A stretch of DNA of 64,000 nucleotides from Bog-950 sp964615305 (lineage in GTDB: Bacteria > Bacteroidota > Bacteroidia > Chitinophagales > LD1), in contig CAZTNA010000003.1 of NCBI GenBank assembly GCA_964615305.1, positions 62,001-126,000 of the forward strand, given 5' to 3'. This document shows, in pieces, positions 35,395 through 42,792 of the stretch; position 1 is the stretch's first letter, and each line of letters begins with the position of its first letter. The position numbers were made by a program, and so were the translations under genes. The notes under the pieces are model-generated. The model was not told the DNA's origin and did not search any database. It saw nothing but the letters and a program-made list of their open reading frames with translations.

Positions 35395-36285
35395 TTATTT
35401 TCTATTCCACCAATAGACAAGAATTCCACCACTAACAAGGTGCCACACTCCCCAATAAGCAGCAATTAGCGCCATACCACCAAGGCCCTTGAAAAAACTG
35501 AAAATTAGTATCAGAGCAAGCCCGCTGTTTTGTACACCGGTTTCAAATGTTACCGTTTTACAATCAGCTAAAGAAAGATTCATGAAGCGAGCAAAAAAAT
35601 AACCTAGTAGCAATACAACAGTGTTGTGCAGTATAACCACCGGTAATACCCAACTCAAAGTTCCAAGAAAAACGGTTGCATTTGACGCAAATGCAGCAAT
35701 TAGAAAAAATGCAAAAGCAGCCAGAGAAAATTTTTTCATTATACCCGAAACCTTTTCTGCCAAACGCGGCTTGTAGTATCTGAGAAGCATACCTAACATT
35801 AAGGGAAGAAGAATGATAACAGCTACAGTTTCGAATACATCATAAATACCTAAATGAATATGACGCAGTATATGCGATGCGGGTTCGTACATGCTCCCAT
35901 AAAAAGAAAAGTTGAGGGGTGTCAATAAAATAGCTAAGACATGTGAAGCAGAGGTAATACTAACCGCCAAAGCAGTGTTTCCTTTAGCAAGATGTGTAAA
36001 AAAATTACTCATATTACCTCCCGGACAAGCACCAACCAACATCATCCCAAGTGCAATTGAAGCAGGCGGATGAATAATTTTTACAAGAAGATATGTTGAA
36101 AGAGGGAGTAAAACAAAATGAGAAACCAGCGCTACCACAGCGCTTTTTTTCGTTTTCAGCACAAAAAGAAAATCTTCCTTTTTAAGTTCTAGCGAAACAC
36201 CAAAAAGAATAAGCGCCAAAATTATGTTGAGAGCTTTTAAACTCTCGGGCGAAAAAGAAATTTTTACTGTGTCTAATTCAATCAT
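35395..36285 (-). CDS. Bile acid:sodium symporter family (BASS) transporter
   Basis: This 296-residue inner-membrane protein has nine to ten helices. Family hallmarks are the helix-breaking GACPGGNMSNFFTHLAKGN segment near residue 87 (GGxxSN sodium-site motif) and the second crossover ETGVQNSGLALILIFS near residue 243, as in SBF proteins such as ASBT. The likely role is sodium-coupled uptake of an organic anion. The start codon overlaps the stop of the upstream TauD-like gene by 4 bp (ATGA), so the two are translationally coupled. Substrate is unknown, but the dioxygenase may act on what is imported. Confidence 0.88.
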   Translation of the reverse strand: MIELDTVKISFSPESLKALNIILALILFGVSLELKKEDFLFVLKTKKSAVVALVSHFVLLPLSTYLLVKIIHPPASIALGMMLVGACPGGNMSNFFTHLAKGNTALAVSITSASHVLAILLTPLNFSFYGSMYEPASHILRHIHLGIYDVFETVAVIILLPLMLGMLLRYYKPRLAEKVSGIMKKFSLAAFAFFLIAAFASNATVFLGTLSWVLPVVILHNTVVLLLGYFFARFMNLSLADCKTVTFETGVQNSGLALILIFSFFKGLGGMALIAAYWGVWHLVSGGILVYWWNRK

Positions 36286-37331
36286 GAGGTGCTCCAGCTT
36301 ACCAAAATTTCGCGGGGACCTTCAAAAGGCATGCGTCCGTGTGATGTGCTGAAATTATCAACCGCAATAACATCCTTCTTTTTCCAGGGAATTATTACCA
36401 TGTTTTTCCAGATTATTTCCTGCACATGTTCTACGTAACTATTCGGCACCGGAGTGCCATCACCAAACAACACGTTCATGCTTTGGTTTATTGGCTGTGT
36501 AGTAATTGATTTGAACTTTACCATTACACTCAAGAAATATTTCCAAAATAAAGTTTTACTGCGGTGCTGATGAGCGTGTATGTAACTATATTCAGTATCA
36601 GCACCATGCGGATGGAAAACCTGTAAGTGGTTAAACCACACTTTTTCTTTAGTAACCGGGTGTTCGATAGCTGCAGGAGTGCGGTGTTGTAAACGAAGAT
36701 TATCTCCATTTACCCAATCAAATTCTATTCCCTGCTCGCGGCATTGTTTTTCAACTTCAAGTTTGTCGTTAGTATTAAATATTTCGTTCCACTTCTTTAA
36801 CTCAAATAAGTTGAAAAGAGAATTTTTTCCGAGACCAGAATAATTCCGAACCGTAATAAGACCTTTTTTGTCGAAATCATTACGAATACTTTCATTCAAT
36901 TCGGCATACACTTTTCTGAAATTACAAAGAGGAGATTCGCCACCGAAAGAAGGTTCCACATGGCAGTAAAAAAAAATATTCACCGGTGGATTTTTTACGT
37001 AGCTCATTTCACAGTGTTGAGCTATAGGATAATGCCCGGGTAACTCGCTCGCTGTAAACACGTAGTTGGTGCCCTTTACCATGTTGCGCGGTGATGTGCC
37101 GTAGTACGCGTGTTCTAGTTTTGGATCCACAGCCAAAGCCACATCTTCAAAAGCCTTGGGCGTGTTTATATCGAAATCACGAAAAAGTATAGCACCGTGC
37201 TTCACAAATTTATTACCGATAGATGTGCGGTTCGCTTTCAACCATTGCGTTAACTCTTCTTTAGAATTTCCGTTTCCGATGGGCTCAACTAAAAGCGGCA
37301 GTTGTTGGGAGTTGAGAAAAGATTCTTTCAT
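36282..37331 (-). CDS. TauD/TfdA-family Fe(II)/2-oxoglutarate dioxygenase
   Basis: This 349-residue non-haem iron oxygenase has the His-x-Glu pair in IAQHCEMSYVKN (about residue 103; Glu in place of the usual Asp), the distal His in DNFSTSHGRMPFEGPR (about 327) and the Arg that binds 2-oxoglutarate in the same segment. The arrangement with Glu resembles the SyrP-type subgroup rather than taurine-cleaving TauD. The product would hydroxylate or modify an amino-acid-like or small organic substrate. It is the first gene of a two-gene operon with the sodium symporter. Upstream 37332-37529 has no gene. Confidence 0.82.
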   Translation of the reverse strand: MKESFLNSQQLPLLVEPIGNGNSKEELTQWLKANRTSIGNKFVKHGAILFRDFDINTPKAFEDVALAVDPKLEHAYYGTSPRNMVKGTNYVFTASELPGHYPIAQHCEMSYVKNPPVNIFFYCHVEPSFGGESPLCNFRKVYAELNESIRNDFDKKGLITVRNYSGLGKNSLFNLFELKKWNEIFNTNDKLEVEKQCREQGIEFDWVNGDNLRLQHRTPAAIEHPVTKEKVWFNHLQVFHPHGADTEYSYIHAHQHRSKTLFWKYFLSVMVKFKSITTQPINQSMNVLFGDGTPVPNSYVEHVQEIIWKNMVIIPWKKKDVIAVDNFSTSHGRMPFEGPREILVSWSTS

Positions 37332-37529
37332 AGCATGGACAAATTAGCAGATTAATAATGATGATAATAAGCAATAGAACGTAAGCTGAGAATATTCAAA
37401 ACCAAATTATAGAAAAAGTAAGGCCATACACATAAAAAAAACAATTACGCGAGACAACCCACGAGATACCATTTCAAGCATAGCATCTTATGCAACCAAA
37501 CGAGGCCAACACTAGAGAGAACTAAATTT

Positions 37530-38039
37530 TTATACTACCCAAAATTTATCCGGCCAGTTGTCGCAAACATCAACATTGTGTGTTTGTGCAATAATTTCGA
37601 GTTGCTGATGGGTAGCTGTGTTTTGTATTTGGTTAAACAGTATGCGCTCTTCAAATCTTACATGCTTGTGTAACAGCTGATGAAGTTGCTCAAGCGATTG
37701 GAGCAGGTTGGCCTTGTCTTCAAACAATTGTTGAAGCTGCGTGTGTTCTTGAGTAGCTTGTATTACCAGTGGGTGAGAGGCCCCCAACACAGTAAACACA
37801 TATTGCTCTTCAATTTTAAAATGTTGTTGAATTTCGTTTGTCCAAATCCAGTCGCGGTATTGTCTAATTCTTTCGGTAGCCACTCGTTGCTTAAGGCCTT
37901 GTTTTACTTTCCAGCAAAACATAAGCGCATGGTGGTGTTCTCTGCTTAATGGCTGCAGTTCTATTACCCGTTGAATGGGGACGGGGTTTTGTTCCTGTGA
38001 GTTGGGTTCATTCATAGTGCCGCGTGTTTCAGCAAGCAT
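37530..38039 (-). CDS. Hemerythrin-domain protein
   Basis: This 169-residue protein has an HHE four-helix domain. Metal-ligand positions visible are SREHHHALMFCWK (about residue 34), FKIEEQYVF (about 77), TQEHTQLQQLFED and LHKHVRFEERILFN (about 133), consistent with a di-iron centre binding oxygen or nitric oxide. The start at 38039 lies 7 bp after the stop of the upstream gene, but an internal Met (residue 9, MNEPNSQ) is equally possible. The pairing with the small protein upstream is recurrent in Bacteroidota, pointing to a shared role in redox stress, but this is inferred. Confidence 0.82.
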   Translation of the reverse strand: MLAETRGTMNEPNSQEQNPVPIQRVIELQPLSREHHHALMFCWKVKQGLKQRVATERIRQYRDWIWTNEIQQHFKIEEQYVFTVLGASHPLVIQATQEHTQLQQLFEDKANLLQSLEQLHQLLHKHVRFEERILFNQIQNTATHQQLEIIAQTHNVDVCDNWPDKFWVV

Positions 38040-38046
38040 ACATTCA

Positions 38047-38358
38047 TCAAGCGTGTAGTTTTGAAATCAGTTTCGATGGCTTTGCTTCTGAATATATGCC
38101 GTATGCGTTTACCAGCACACCTTTTACCATAAATTTTTCTGACGATATAGCATAAACTACCATTTCGTCACCAGGATCTGACAGGCCATAAAATCTAAAA
38201 ACACCATCTACATTAAACTCTTCGGCAGAAAGTTCAATAGGTTTTTGGTTGCAGGTGAGGCAATCTTTATCGAACAAAACATTAAAGTCTACCGTGTATC
38301 CTTTTTCTTTTAGCCCGTTAATGGCTTCGGTTACGGTGTTGTATGAGTGAGGTAACAT
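38047..38358 (-). CDS. Small conserved Bacteroidota protein (often mislabelled PRPP synthetase)
   Basis: This 103-residue protein begins SYNTVTEAINGLKEKGYTVD and has a Cys pair in KDCLTCNQKPIELS (about residue 31-34) and a C-terminal GVLVNAYGIYSEAKPSKLI. Similar short proteins are annotated in databases as phosphoribosylpyrophosphate synthetase, but it has no phosphoribosyl-binding loop and is a third of the length, so that label is not supported. It is the first gene of an operon with the hemerythrin-domain gene. The CxxC might bind metal. The true function is unknown. Confidence 0.72.
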   Translation of the reverse strand: MLPHSYNTVTEAINGLKEKGYTVDFNVLFDKDCLTCNQKPIELSAEEFNVDGVFRFYGLSDPGDEMVVYAISSEKFMVKGVLVNAYGIYSEAKPSKLISKLHA

Positions 38359-38442
38359 AGTGCTGTTTGAGTTTCGAAGGAAATATTTGTGCGCTATAAG
38401 TAGTTTGTTTTATCTTTTTGTAAACACGTATAGCCTTGACCG

Positions 38443-39444
38443 TTACTGTTGTAAATTGTCTAACTCGCGCGTAAGTGTTTTTAAATCTTGTTTCATTAGA
38501 GAAACATAAGCTTCTGTTTGATCGAGCATATCGGCTCGGTTTTTTAATTCATCAGCACTGTACTTGCCGCCAAGGCCAAAGTACAAGTTGGCAGCGGTGT
38601 TTTTTGAGTTCTTTTTTTCTTTGGCCACTTGGCCAAAAATAAACCATTTTTCAACCAGCAATTTTGCGAGTGATTTTTCGTGCCCGTGTGGTTTTTCATA
38701 GGTAAGATAATACCAGACAGCACGAGGAAAATAGTTAGAAACCGGCTCGTTCTTCCAGATATCAGCCAGTGCATTGCTGGTATGGTAAAACTCAATTTTG
38801 CGCTTGTTGGCAAATACCAGCGCACCCAGTGATGCTTCTGTAAGCCCTATACCTATACCAAAACCGCTTACCGCTTTGGCATTAGATATTTTGTTAGAAA
38901 TTATTTCGGAAGAAACAGCACCCACAGCACCCACTATAATTGAGCTGATGATTAATCCATTTTCTGCCTTGCCTTCTTTTTCTTTTAGAAAGTAAGCAAA
39001 CTGGCTGGCTCTTTCTTCTTCGCAGTCAAGTTCGCTGGCTGTAGCCGAAACCTCGAGAGAGGCAAGATTTATTTTTTGGTTTATGCGCAGCAAAAGCTCA
39101 AGTAAGCTCAGCTTTTTGTACACATCGGTTTTGCTGCCAGTGTCGGCATGCAGTTTTGTATAAGCGGTTAACATGTCAAGTATGCCAATAGCATTAGCTA
39201 TGTTTAGCGACTGAGGCGAAAACCGTTGCGCCAAAACAGTATCTATCTTAAGGGTATGCAGAGGTTTTGGCAAATCAGCGAAAGTGTATGCGGCCTCTTG
39301 TTGTTTATGGCAATAGCTTTTATCTAACCGCAGCGCCTGTTGCGCGCCTTTGATTCCTGAACAGCCCCACAATCCAGTGCAGCAAATAGCCGTAGCAGCA
39401 AAAAAGAACATAGCCGCTGATTGTATTTTACTGTACTTGTTCAT
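38443..39444 (-). CDS. Lipoprotein-like protein of unknown function
   Basis: This 333-residue protein has a hydrophobic N-terminal segment with a lipobox-like GLWGCSGIKG near residue 25. A second strongly hydrophobic Gly-rich stretch spans about residues 170-215 (LIISSIIVGAVGAVSSEIIS, then VSGFGIGIGLTEASLGALVF), which could insert in a membrane or form a glycine-zipper-type helix pair. The flanking parts are helical and charged, ending in KQDLKTLTRELDNLQQ. I do not recognise the family. It is monocistronic in appearance between the hemerythrin operon and the Rnk-like gene. Confidence 0.65.
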   Translation of the reverse strand: MNKYSKIQSAAMFFFAATAICCTGLWGCSGIKGAQQALRLDKSYCHKQQEAAYTFADLPKPLHTLKIDTVLAQRFSPQSLNIANAIGILDMLTAYTKLHADTGSKTDVYKKLSLLELLLRINQKINLASLEVSATASELDCEEERASQFAYFLKEKEGKAENGLIISSIIVGAVGAVSSEIISNKISNAKAVSGFGIGIGLTEASLGALVFANKRKIEFYHTSNALADIWKNEPVSNYFPRAVWYYLTYEKPHGHEKSLAKLLVEKWFIFGQVAKEKKNSKNTAANLYFGLGGKYSADELKNRADMLDQTEAYVSLMKQDLKTLTRELDNLQQ

Positions 39445-39477
39445 GTCTTTTTTCGCTGACGGTCAGCATAACCATAA

Positions 39478-39888
39478 TTAGAGGTTATAATCTCCGGCAG
39501 CTTCGGGTTGATACACTATTTCATCAATCCTTATTTTGGTAAGTCCGGCAGGCACAATCCATTCAATTTCATCACCCACCTTATAGCCAATTAGCGCTGT
39601 GGCAATAGGCGAAAAAATAGAAATCTTGTTTTCCTTCAGGTTTGACTGGTCAGGGTACACCACCTGAAACTCTACCTGTTTGTTGGTATTTAAAAAACTC
39701 ACCTTTACAATCGAATTCATAGTAACAACAGTCGAAGGAACAGCATCCGGCTCAACAATTTTGGCCGAATCTAACTCTGACATAAGCTTTAACGAGTCAG
39801 CATTGGTTATAGAGTTGAAATGCTTGGCATCACTAATGCACTTTTTAATTCTTGCATAATCTAAACGGTTTACAATTAAAGCGCCCAT
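39478..39888 (-). CDS. GreA/GreB C-terminal domain protein (Rnk-like)
   Basis: This 136-residue protein has a short N-terminal helix and a C-terminal FKBP-like GreA/GreB domain, as in Rnk. Visible features are VTMNSIVKVSFLNTNKQVEF, followed by NKISIFSPIATALIGYKVGD and an EIEWIVPAG strand near residue 107. It lacks the long coiled-coil of GreA with the two acidic tip residues, so cleavage stimulation is unlikely. It may bind the RNA polymerase secondary channel. It is divergent from ybeY across about 320 bp. Confidence 0.82.
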   Translation of the reverse strand: MGALIVNRLDYARIKKCISDAKHFNSITNADSLKLMSELDSAKIVEPDAVPSTVVTMNSIVKVSFLNTNKQVEFQVVYPDQSNLKENKISIFSPIATALIGYKVGDEIEWIVPAGLTKIRIDEIVYQPEAAGDYNL

Positions 39889-40208
39889 GTTTATTGTATT
39901 TAAGCGGTTATCAATAAAAAATGTGTGAAAAAATACGAATGTAAAAACTGTTTTGATAATAAGAGCAATTTAACAACGGTTTACAAATACAATATGATCC
40001 ACACAAAGAGAAACCACCAAAATACATGGTTAATCGTCAGAAATATAAACCCTATTGCTGCTACTTGGCTGTATGTGTTTTGGAGTTTGTATTCGACAAA
40101 AGAAGCCAGCATTGCTTTGCAAGAGTTCACGGTTTAATACAACACATTGACAATCAAAATATTGCGCGCATTTTGTTTGCTATCTTTTATTTGTGATATT
40201 TGTGTTTA
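39889..40208. other. Intergenic interval between Rnk-like gene and ybeY
   Basis: This 320-bp AT-rich stretch separates two divergent genes. A frame of 70 codons at 39925-40137 starts at GTG and gives a Lys/Asn/Tyr-rich product with no family features, so I treat it as spurious. I see no RNA gene in it. Promoters for both flanking genes must lie here. Several T-rich blocks are present near 40165-40205, but none fits TAnnTTTG exactly. Confidence 0.4.
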
Positions 40209-40721
40209 ATGGCCATTAGTTTTACAAATGCTGACGTTAAGTTTTCACTTTCTCATCGAAAAGAGCTTGCTAAATTTATATCATCTCAAATAGAACTTTA
40301 TTCACTTGTTGAGAAACATAAAATATCATTCATTTTTTGTTCAGACGAATTTTTGCTCAAAATCAATCAACAGTTTCTTAAACACAACTACTACACGGAT
40401 ATTATTACTTTTCCACTCACACACTCAAGTAAACTTCTCGAAGCCGAAGTATATATCAGCATTGACCGGGTAAAAGAAAACGCAGAAAAATATACATCCC
40501 CAAGAATTAAGAGGAAAAAAGATTCAGCTCATTGTGGCGCATTAAAAAAACCCCAACCCAGGGTTTCAAGAGTAGACCTTAACCAAGAACTCAACCGCGT
40601 CATATTTCATGGCGTACTTCACTTGCTAGGAACAAACGATAAATCCGCGGCCCAAAAGGCCGCTATGCGAAAAGGCGAAGAAAATTGGTTGAAGAAGTTT
40701 GCGCAAATGCTCTCCGGATAA
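40209..40721 (+). CDS. ybeY: rRNA maturation endoribonuclease YbeY, with an in-frame insertion
   Basis: This 170-residue metalloprotein processes rRNA 3' ends and takes part in ribosome quality control. The zinc signature is FHGVLHLLGTNDKS (about residue 133). The first two His are present and the third ligand position is occupied by Lys, as in other Bacteroidota YbeY. YYTDIITFPL and the EVYISIDRVKENA strand-loop also match. Start 40209 is preferred over an upstream TTG. The protein is about 25-30 residues longer than relatives. Residues about 97-122 are Lys/Pro/Arg-rich (TSPRIKRKKDSAHCGALKKP) and interrupt the segment just before LNQELNRVIFHG. The corresponding DNA contains a palindrome. Confidence 0.88.
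   Translation: MAISFTNADVKFSLSHRKELAKFISSQIELYSLVEKHKISFIFCSDEFLLKINQQFLKHNYYTDIITFPLTHSSKLLEAEVYISIDRVKENAEKYTSPRIKRKKDSAHCGALKKPQPRVSRVDLNQELNRVIFHGVLHLLGTNDKSAAQKAAMRKGEENWLKKFAQMLSG
40548..40566. repeat. Palindrome inside the ybeY insertion
   Basis: AAACCC (40548-40553), loop caaccca and GGGTTT (40561-40566) form a 6-bp perfect stem inside the part of ybeY that has no counterpart in relatives (about 40497-40574). The position suggests a small palindromic element inserted in frame. Confidence 0.4.
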
Positions 40722-40729
40722 TAAAGGTA

Positions 40730-40745
40730 TGTTCTACGTGGAACA
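40730..40745. promoter_or_regulatory. parS-like palindrome 1
   Basis: TGTTCTACGTGGAACA is a near-perfect palindrome. It differs from the general ParB-binding parS consensus TGTTTCACGTGAAACA at three positions (5, 6, 12). It lies between ybeY and mnmG, 59 bp from a second copy. Tandem placement and location before gidA/mnmG support a centromere-like function, though a transcription-factor operator is possible. Confidence 0.55.
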
Positions 40746-40788
40746 AAACGATACACCACCAGGTAGTCGTTTTTTCATCATTAGTTTC

Positions 40789-40804
40789 TGTTCCACGTGG
40801 CACA
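40789..40804. promoter_or_regulatory. parS-like palindrome 2
   Basis: TGTTCCACGTGGCACA has the intact CACGTG core and differs from the parS consensus at three positions (5, 12, 13). Together with site 1 it fits TGTTCCACGTGGAACA with one change each. It lies 50 bp before the mnmG start. Confidence 0.55.
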
Positions 40805-40842
40805 AGTCTGGCTTGCTAATTTAACCATTTAGCTCATTAGCC

Positions 40843-40850
40843 TATATTTG
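40843..40850 (+). promoter_or_regulatory. Bacteroidota -7 promoter box (TATATTTG) of mnmG
   Basis: TATATTTG fits TAnnTTTG exactly and ends 4 bases before the mnmG ATG at 40855. As at 20855, this distance implies a leaderless or nearly leaderless transcript. Confidence 0.55.
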
Positions 40851-40854
40851 CACC

Positions 40855-42777
40855 ATGTTTAAGCAATACGATGTAATAGTGGTAGGAGCTGGCCATGCCG
40901 GTTGTGAGGCGGCAGCAGCAGCGGCCAATATGGGCAGCAGCGTGTTGCTTGTAACAATGAACATGCAAACTATTGCCCAAATGAGCTGCAATCCCGCTAT
41001 GGGCGGCATAGCAAAGGGCCAAATTGTTAGAGAGATTGATGCGCTTGGGGGCTATTCTGGTATTGTAAGCGACAAAAGTATGGTGCAGTTTCGAATGCTC
41101 AACCGAAGCAAAGGGCCTGCAATGTGGAGCCCCCGTACACAAAACGACAGAATGTTGTTTGCAACCGTGTGGAGAAACCTGTTGGAGGGCACTAAAAATG
41201 TTGATTTCTGGCAAGAAATGGTTGGCGAGCTGTTGATAAAGGGAAATAAGGTGTGCGGAATACGCACTTCTATGGGGATAGAAATTGAGGCAAGGGCGGT
41301 GGTTTTAACTAATGGAACTTTCCTCAATGGTTTAATACATATTGGAGAAAAGAGTTTTGGGGGCGGGCGAGCCGGTGAAAAAGCCGCACATGGCATTACC
41401 GAGCAGCTCATATCACTTGGTTTCGAGGCCGGACGTATGAAAACCGGCACCCCTCCACGAATAGATGGAAGAAGCTTAGATTACACAAAAATGGAAGAGC
41501 AGTTTGGCGATGAGGAAATATCTGGTTTTTCTTTCCTGCCCGGCACAATGCCCAGTGTATTAAATGCTAAGCAAACGGTGATCCACCCCCTTACCAACCT
41601 CCCGGTTACCCAAACCACCAAGCAACTTTCCTGTTTTATTACATACACCAACCCAAAGGTGCACGATATTCTGCGAACCGGCTTTGACAAAAGCCCAATG
41701 TTTAGTGGAAGAATTAAGGGGCTTGGACCACGATACTGCCCCTCTGTAGAGGATAAAATTGACAGGTTTGCAGAAAAAGAGCGCCATCAGCTTTTTGTAG
41801 AGCCTGAAGGGTGGAATACCGTGGAGATCTACGTAAACGGGTTTTCTACTTCACTACCCGAAGATGTGCAATATAAAGCGCTAAAAGCCGTTCCCGGATT
41901 CGAAAACATGAAAATGTTTCGCCCAGGATATGCCATTGAATACGACTATTTTCCCCCTACGCAGCTAAGTCCAACATTAGAAACAAAGCTTGTTAAGGGG
42001 CTATTCTTTGCGGGTCAAATAAACGGCACTACCGGTTACGAAGAGGCGGCCTGCCAAGGGTTAATGGCAGGTATAAATGCTCATAGGTCTGCTCATGAGC
42101 AAGAATCCATGGTTTTAAAGCGATCTGAGGCATATATTGGGGTGTTAATTGATGATCTGATAAACAAGGGAACAGAAGAGCCATATCGCATGTTTACGAG
42201 CCGTGCAGAGTATCGGATATTGCTACGTCAGGATAACGCTGATCTCCGGTTGACTGAGCTCGGTCATAAAATAGGGCTGGGAAGCAGCGAACGGGTAGAA
42301 AGGGTGTTGCGAAAAAAAGAATGTTTATCGCAGCTAAGAGAGTTTTTTACCTCAGTTAGTATTGATCCTTCTGACATAAATCAAATATTAAACAGTGTGG
42401 GTACGGCCGAAGTGAACCAAAAAACAAAACTTGAAAAGCTCTTAATGCGGCCTCAGTTAAGCATAAAAGACCTCCGAAAAGTTAAAGTAGTTGATGATTT
42501 TCTGACAAAATACGAAAACGAATTTGTAGAATCGGCAGAAATAGAGTTGAAATATGAAGCTTATATACGCAAAGAAATGGAGCTTGTTCAAAAAATGGAG
42601 AAACTGGAGGACATAAAATTGCGAGCCGAGTTTGATTATAGTCAACTAAAATCATTGAGCATTGAAGCCCGACAAAAACTTTCTAAAATTAAACCAACAT
42701 CGCTAGGCCAGGCAAGCCGTATCAGCGGGGTTTCACCGGCCGATGTGTCGGTATTGCTGGTGCACATGGGTAGGTAA
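40855..42777 (+). CDS. mnmG: tRNA uridine 5-carboxymethylaminomethyl modification enzyme MnmG
   Basis: This 640-residue FAD enzyme, with MnmE, modifies U34 of several tRNAs. The FAD-binding VVGAGHAGCEAAAAAANMGS is at residue 8, the family motif GGIAKGQIVREIDALGG near 52, and GPRYCPSVEDKI and NGTTGYEEAACQGL follow. The C-terminal helical domain that contacts MnmE ends ASRISGVSPADVSVLLVHMG. It is about 20 residues longer than E. coli MnmG because the loop between GFSF and CFITYTN (about residues 225-260, including PSVLNAKQTVIHPLTNLP) is enlarged. Two parS-like sites and a TATATTTG box lie just upstream. In many bacteria this gene is near the replication origin. Confidence 0.96.
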   Translation: MFKQYDVIVVGAGHAGCEAAAAAANMGSSVLLVTMNMQTIAQMSCNPAMGGIAKGQIVREIDALGGYSGIVSDKSMVQFRMLNRSKGPAMWSPRTQNDRMLFATVWRNLLEGTKNVDFWQEMVGELLIKGNKVCGIRTSMGIEIEARAVVLTNGTFLNGLIHIGEKSFGGGRAGEKAAHGITEQLISLGFEAGRMKTGTPPRIDGRSLDYTKMEEQFGDEEISGFSFLPGTMPSVLNAKQTVIHPLTNLPVTQTTKQLSCFITYTNPKVHDILRTGFDKSPMFSGRIKGLGPRYCPSVEDKIDRFAEKERHQLFVEPEGWNTVEIYVNGFSTSLPEDVQYKALKAVPGFENMKMFRPGYAIEYDYFPPTQLSPTLETKLVKGLFFAGQINGTTGYEEAACQGLMAGINAHRSAHEQESMVLKRSEAYIGVLIDDLINKGTEEPYRMFTSRAEYRILLRQDNADLRLTELGHKIGLGSSERVERVLRKKECLSQLREFFTSVSIDPSDINQILNSVGTAEVNQKTKLEKLLMRPQLSIKDLRKVKVVDDFLTKYENEFVESAEIELKYEAYIRKEMELVQKMEKLEDIKLRAEFDYSQLKSLSIEARQKLSKIKPTSLGQASRISGVSPADVSVLLVHMGR

Positions 42778-42792
42778 TAACCAGAAGGAAAA

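Noticed and set aside
38047..38358. Phosphoribosylpyrophosphate synthetase
   Set aside because: The protein is about 100 residues and lacks the PRPP-binding motif; the label is a database carry-over.
39925..40137. Open frame of 70 codons before ybeY
   Set aside because: GTG start, AT-driven composition and no recognisable family features.
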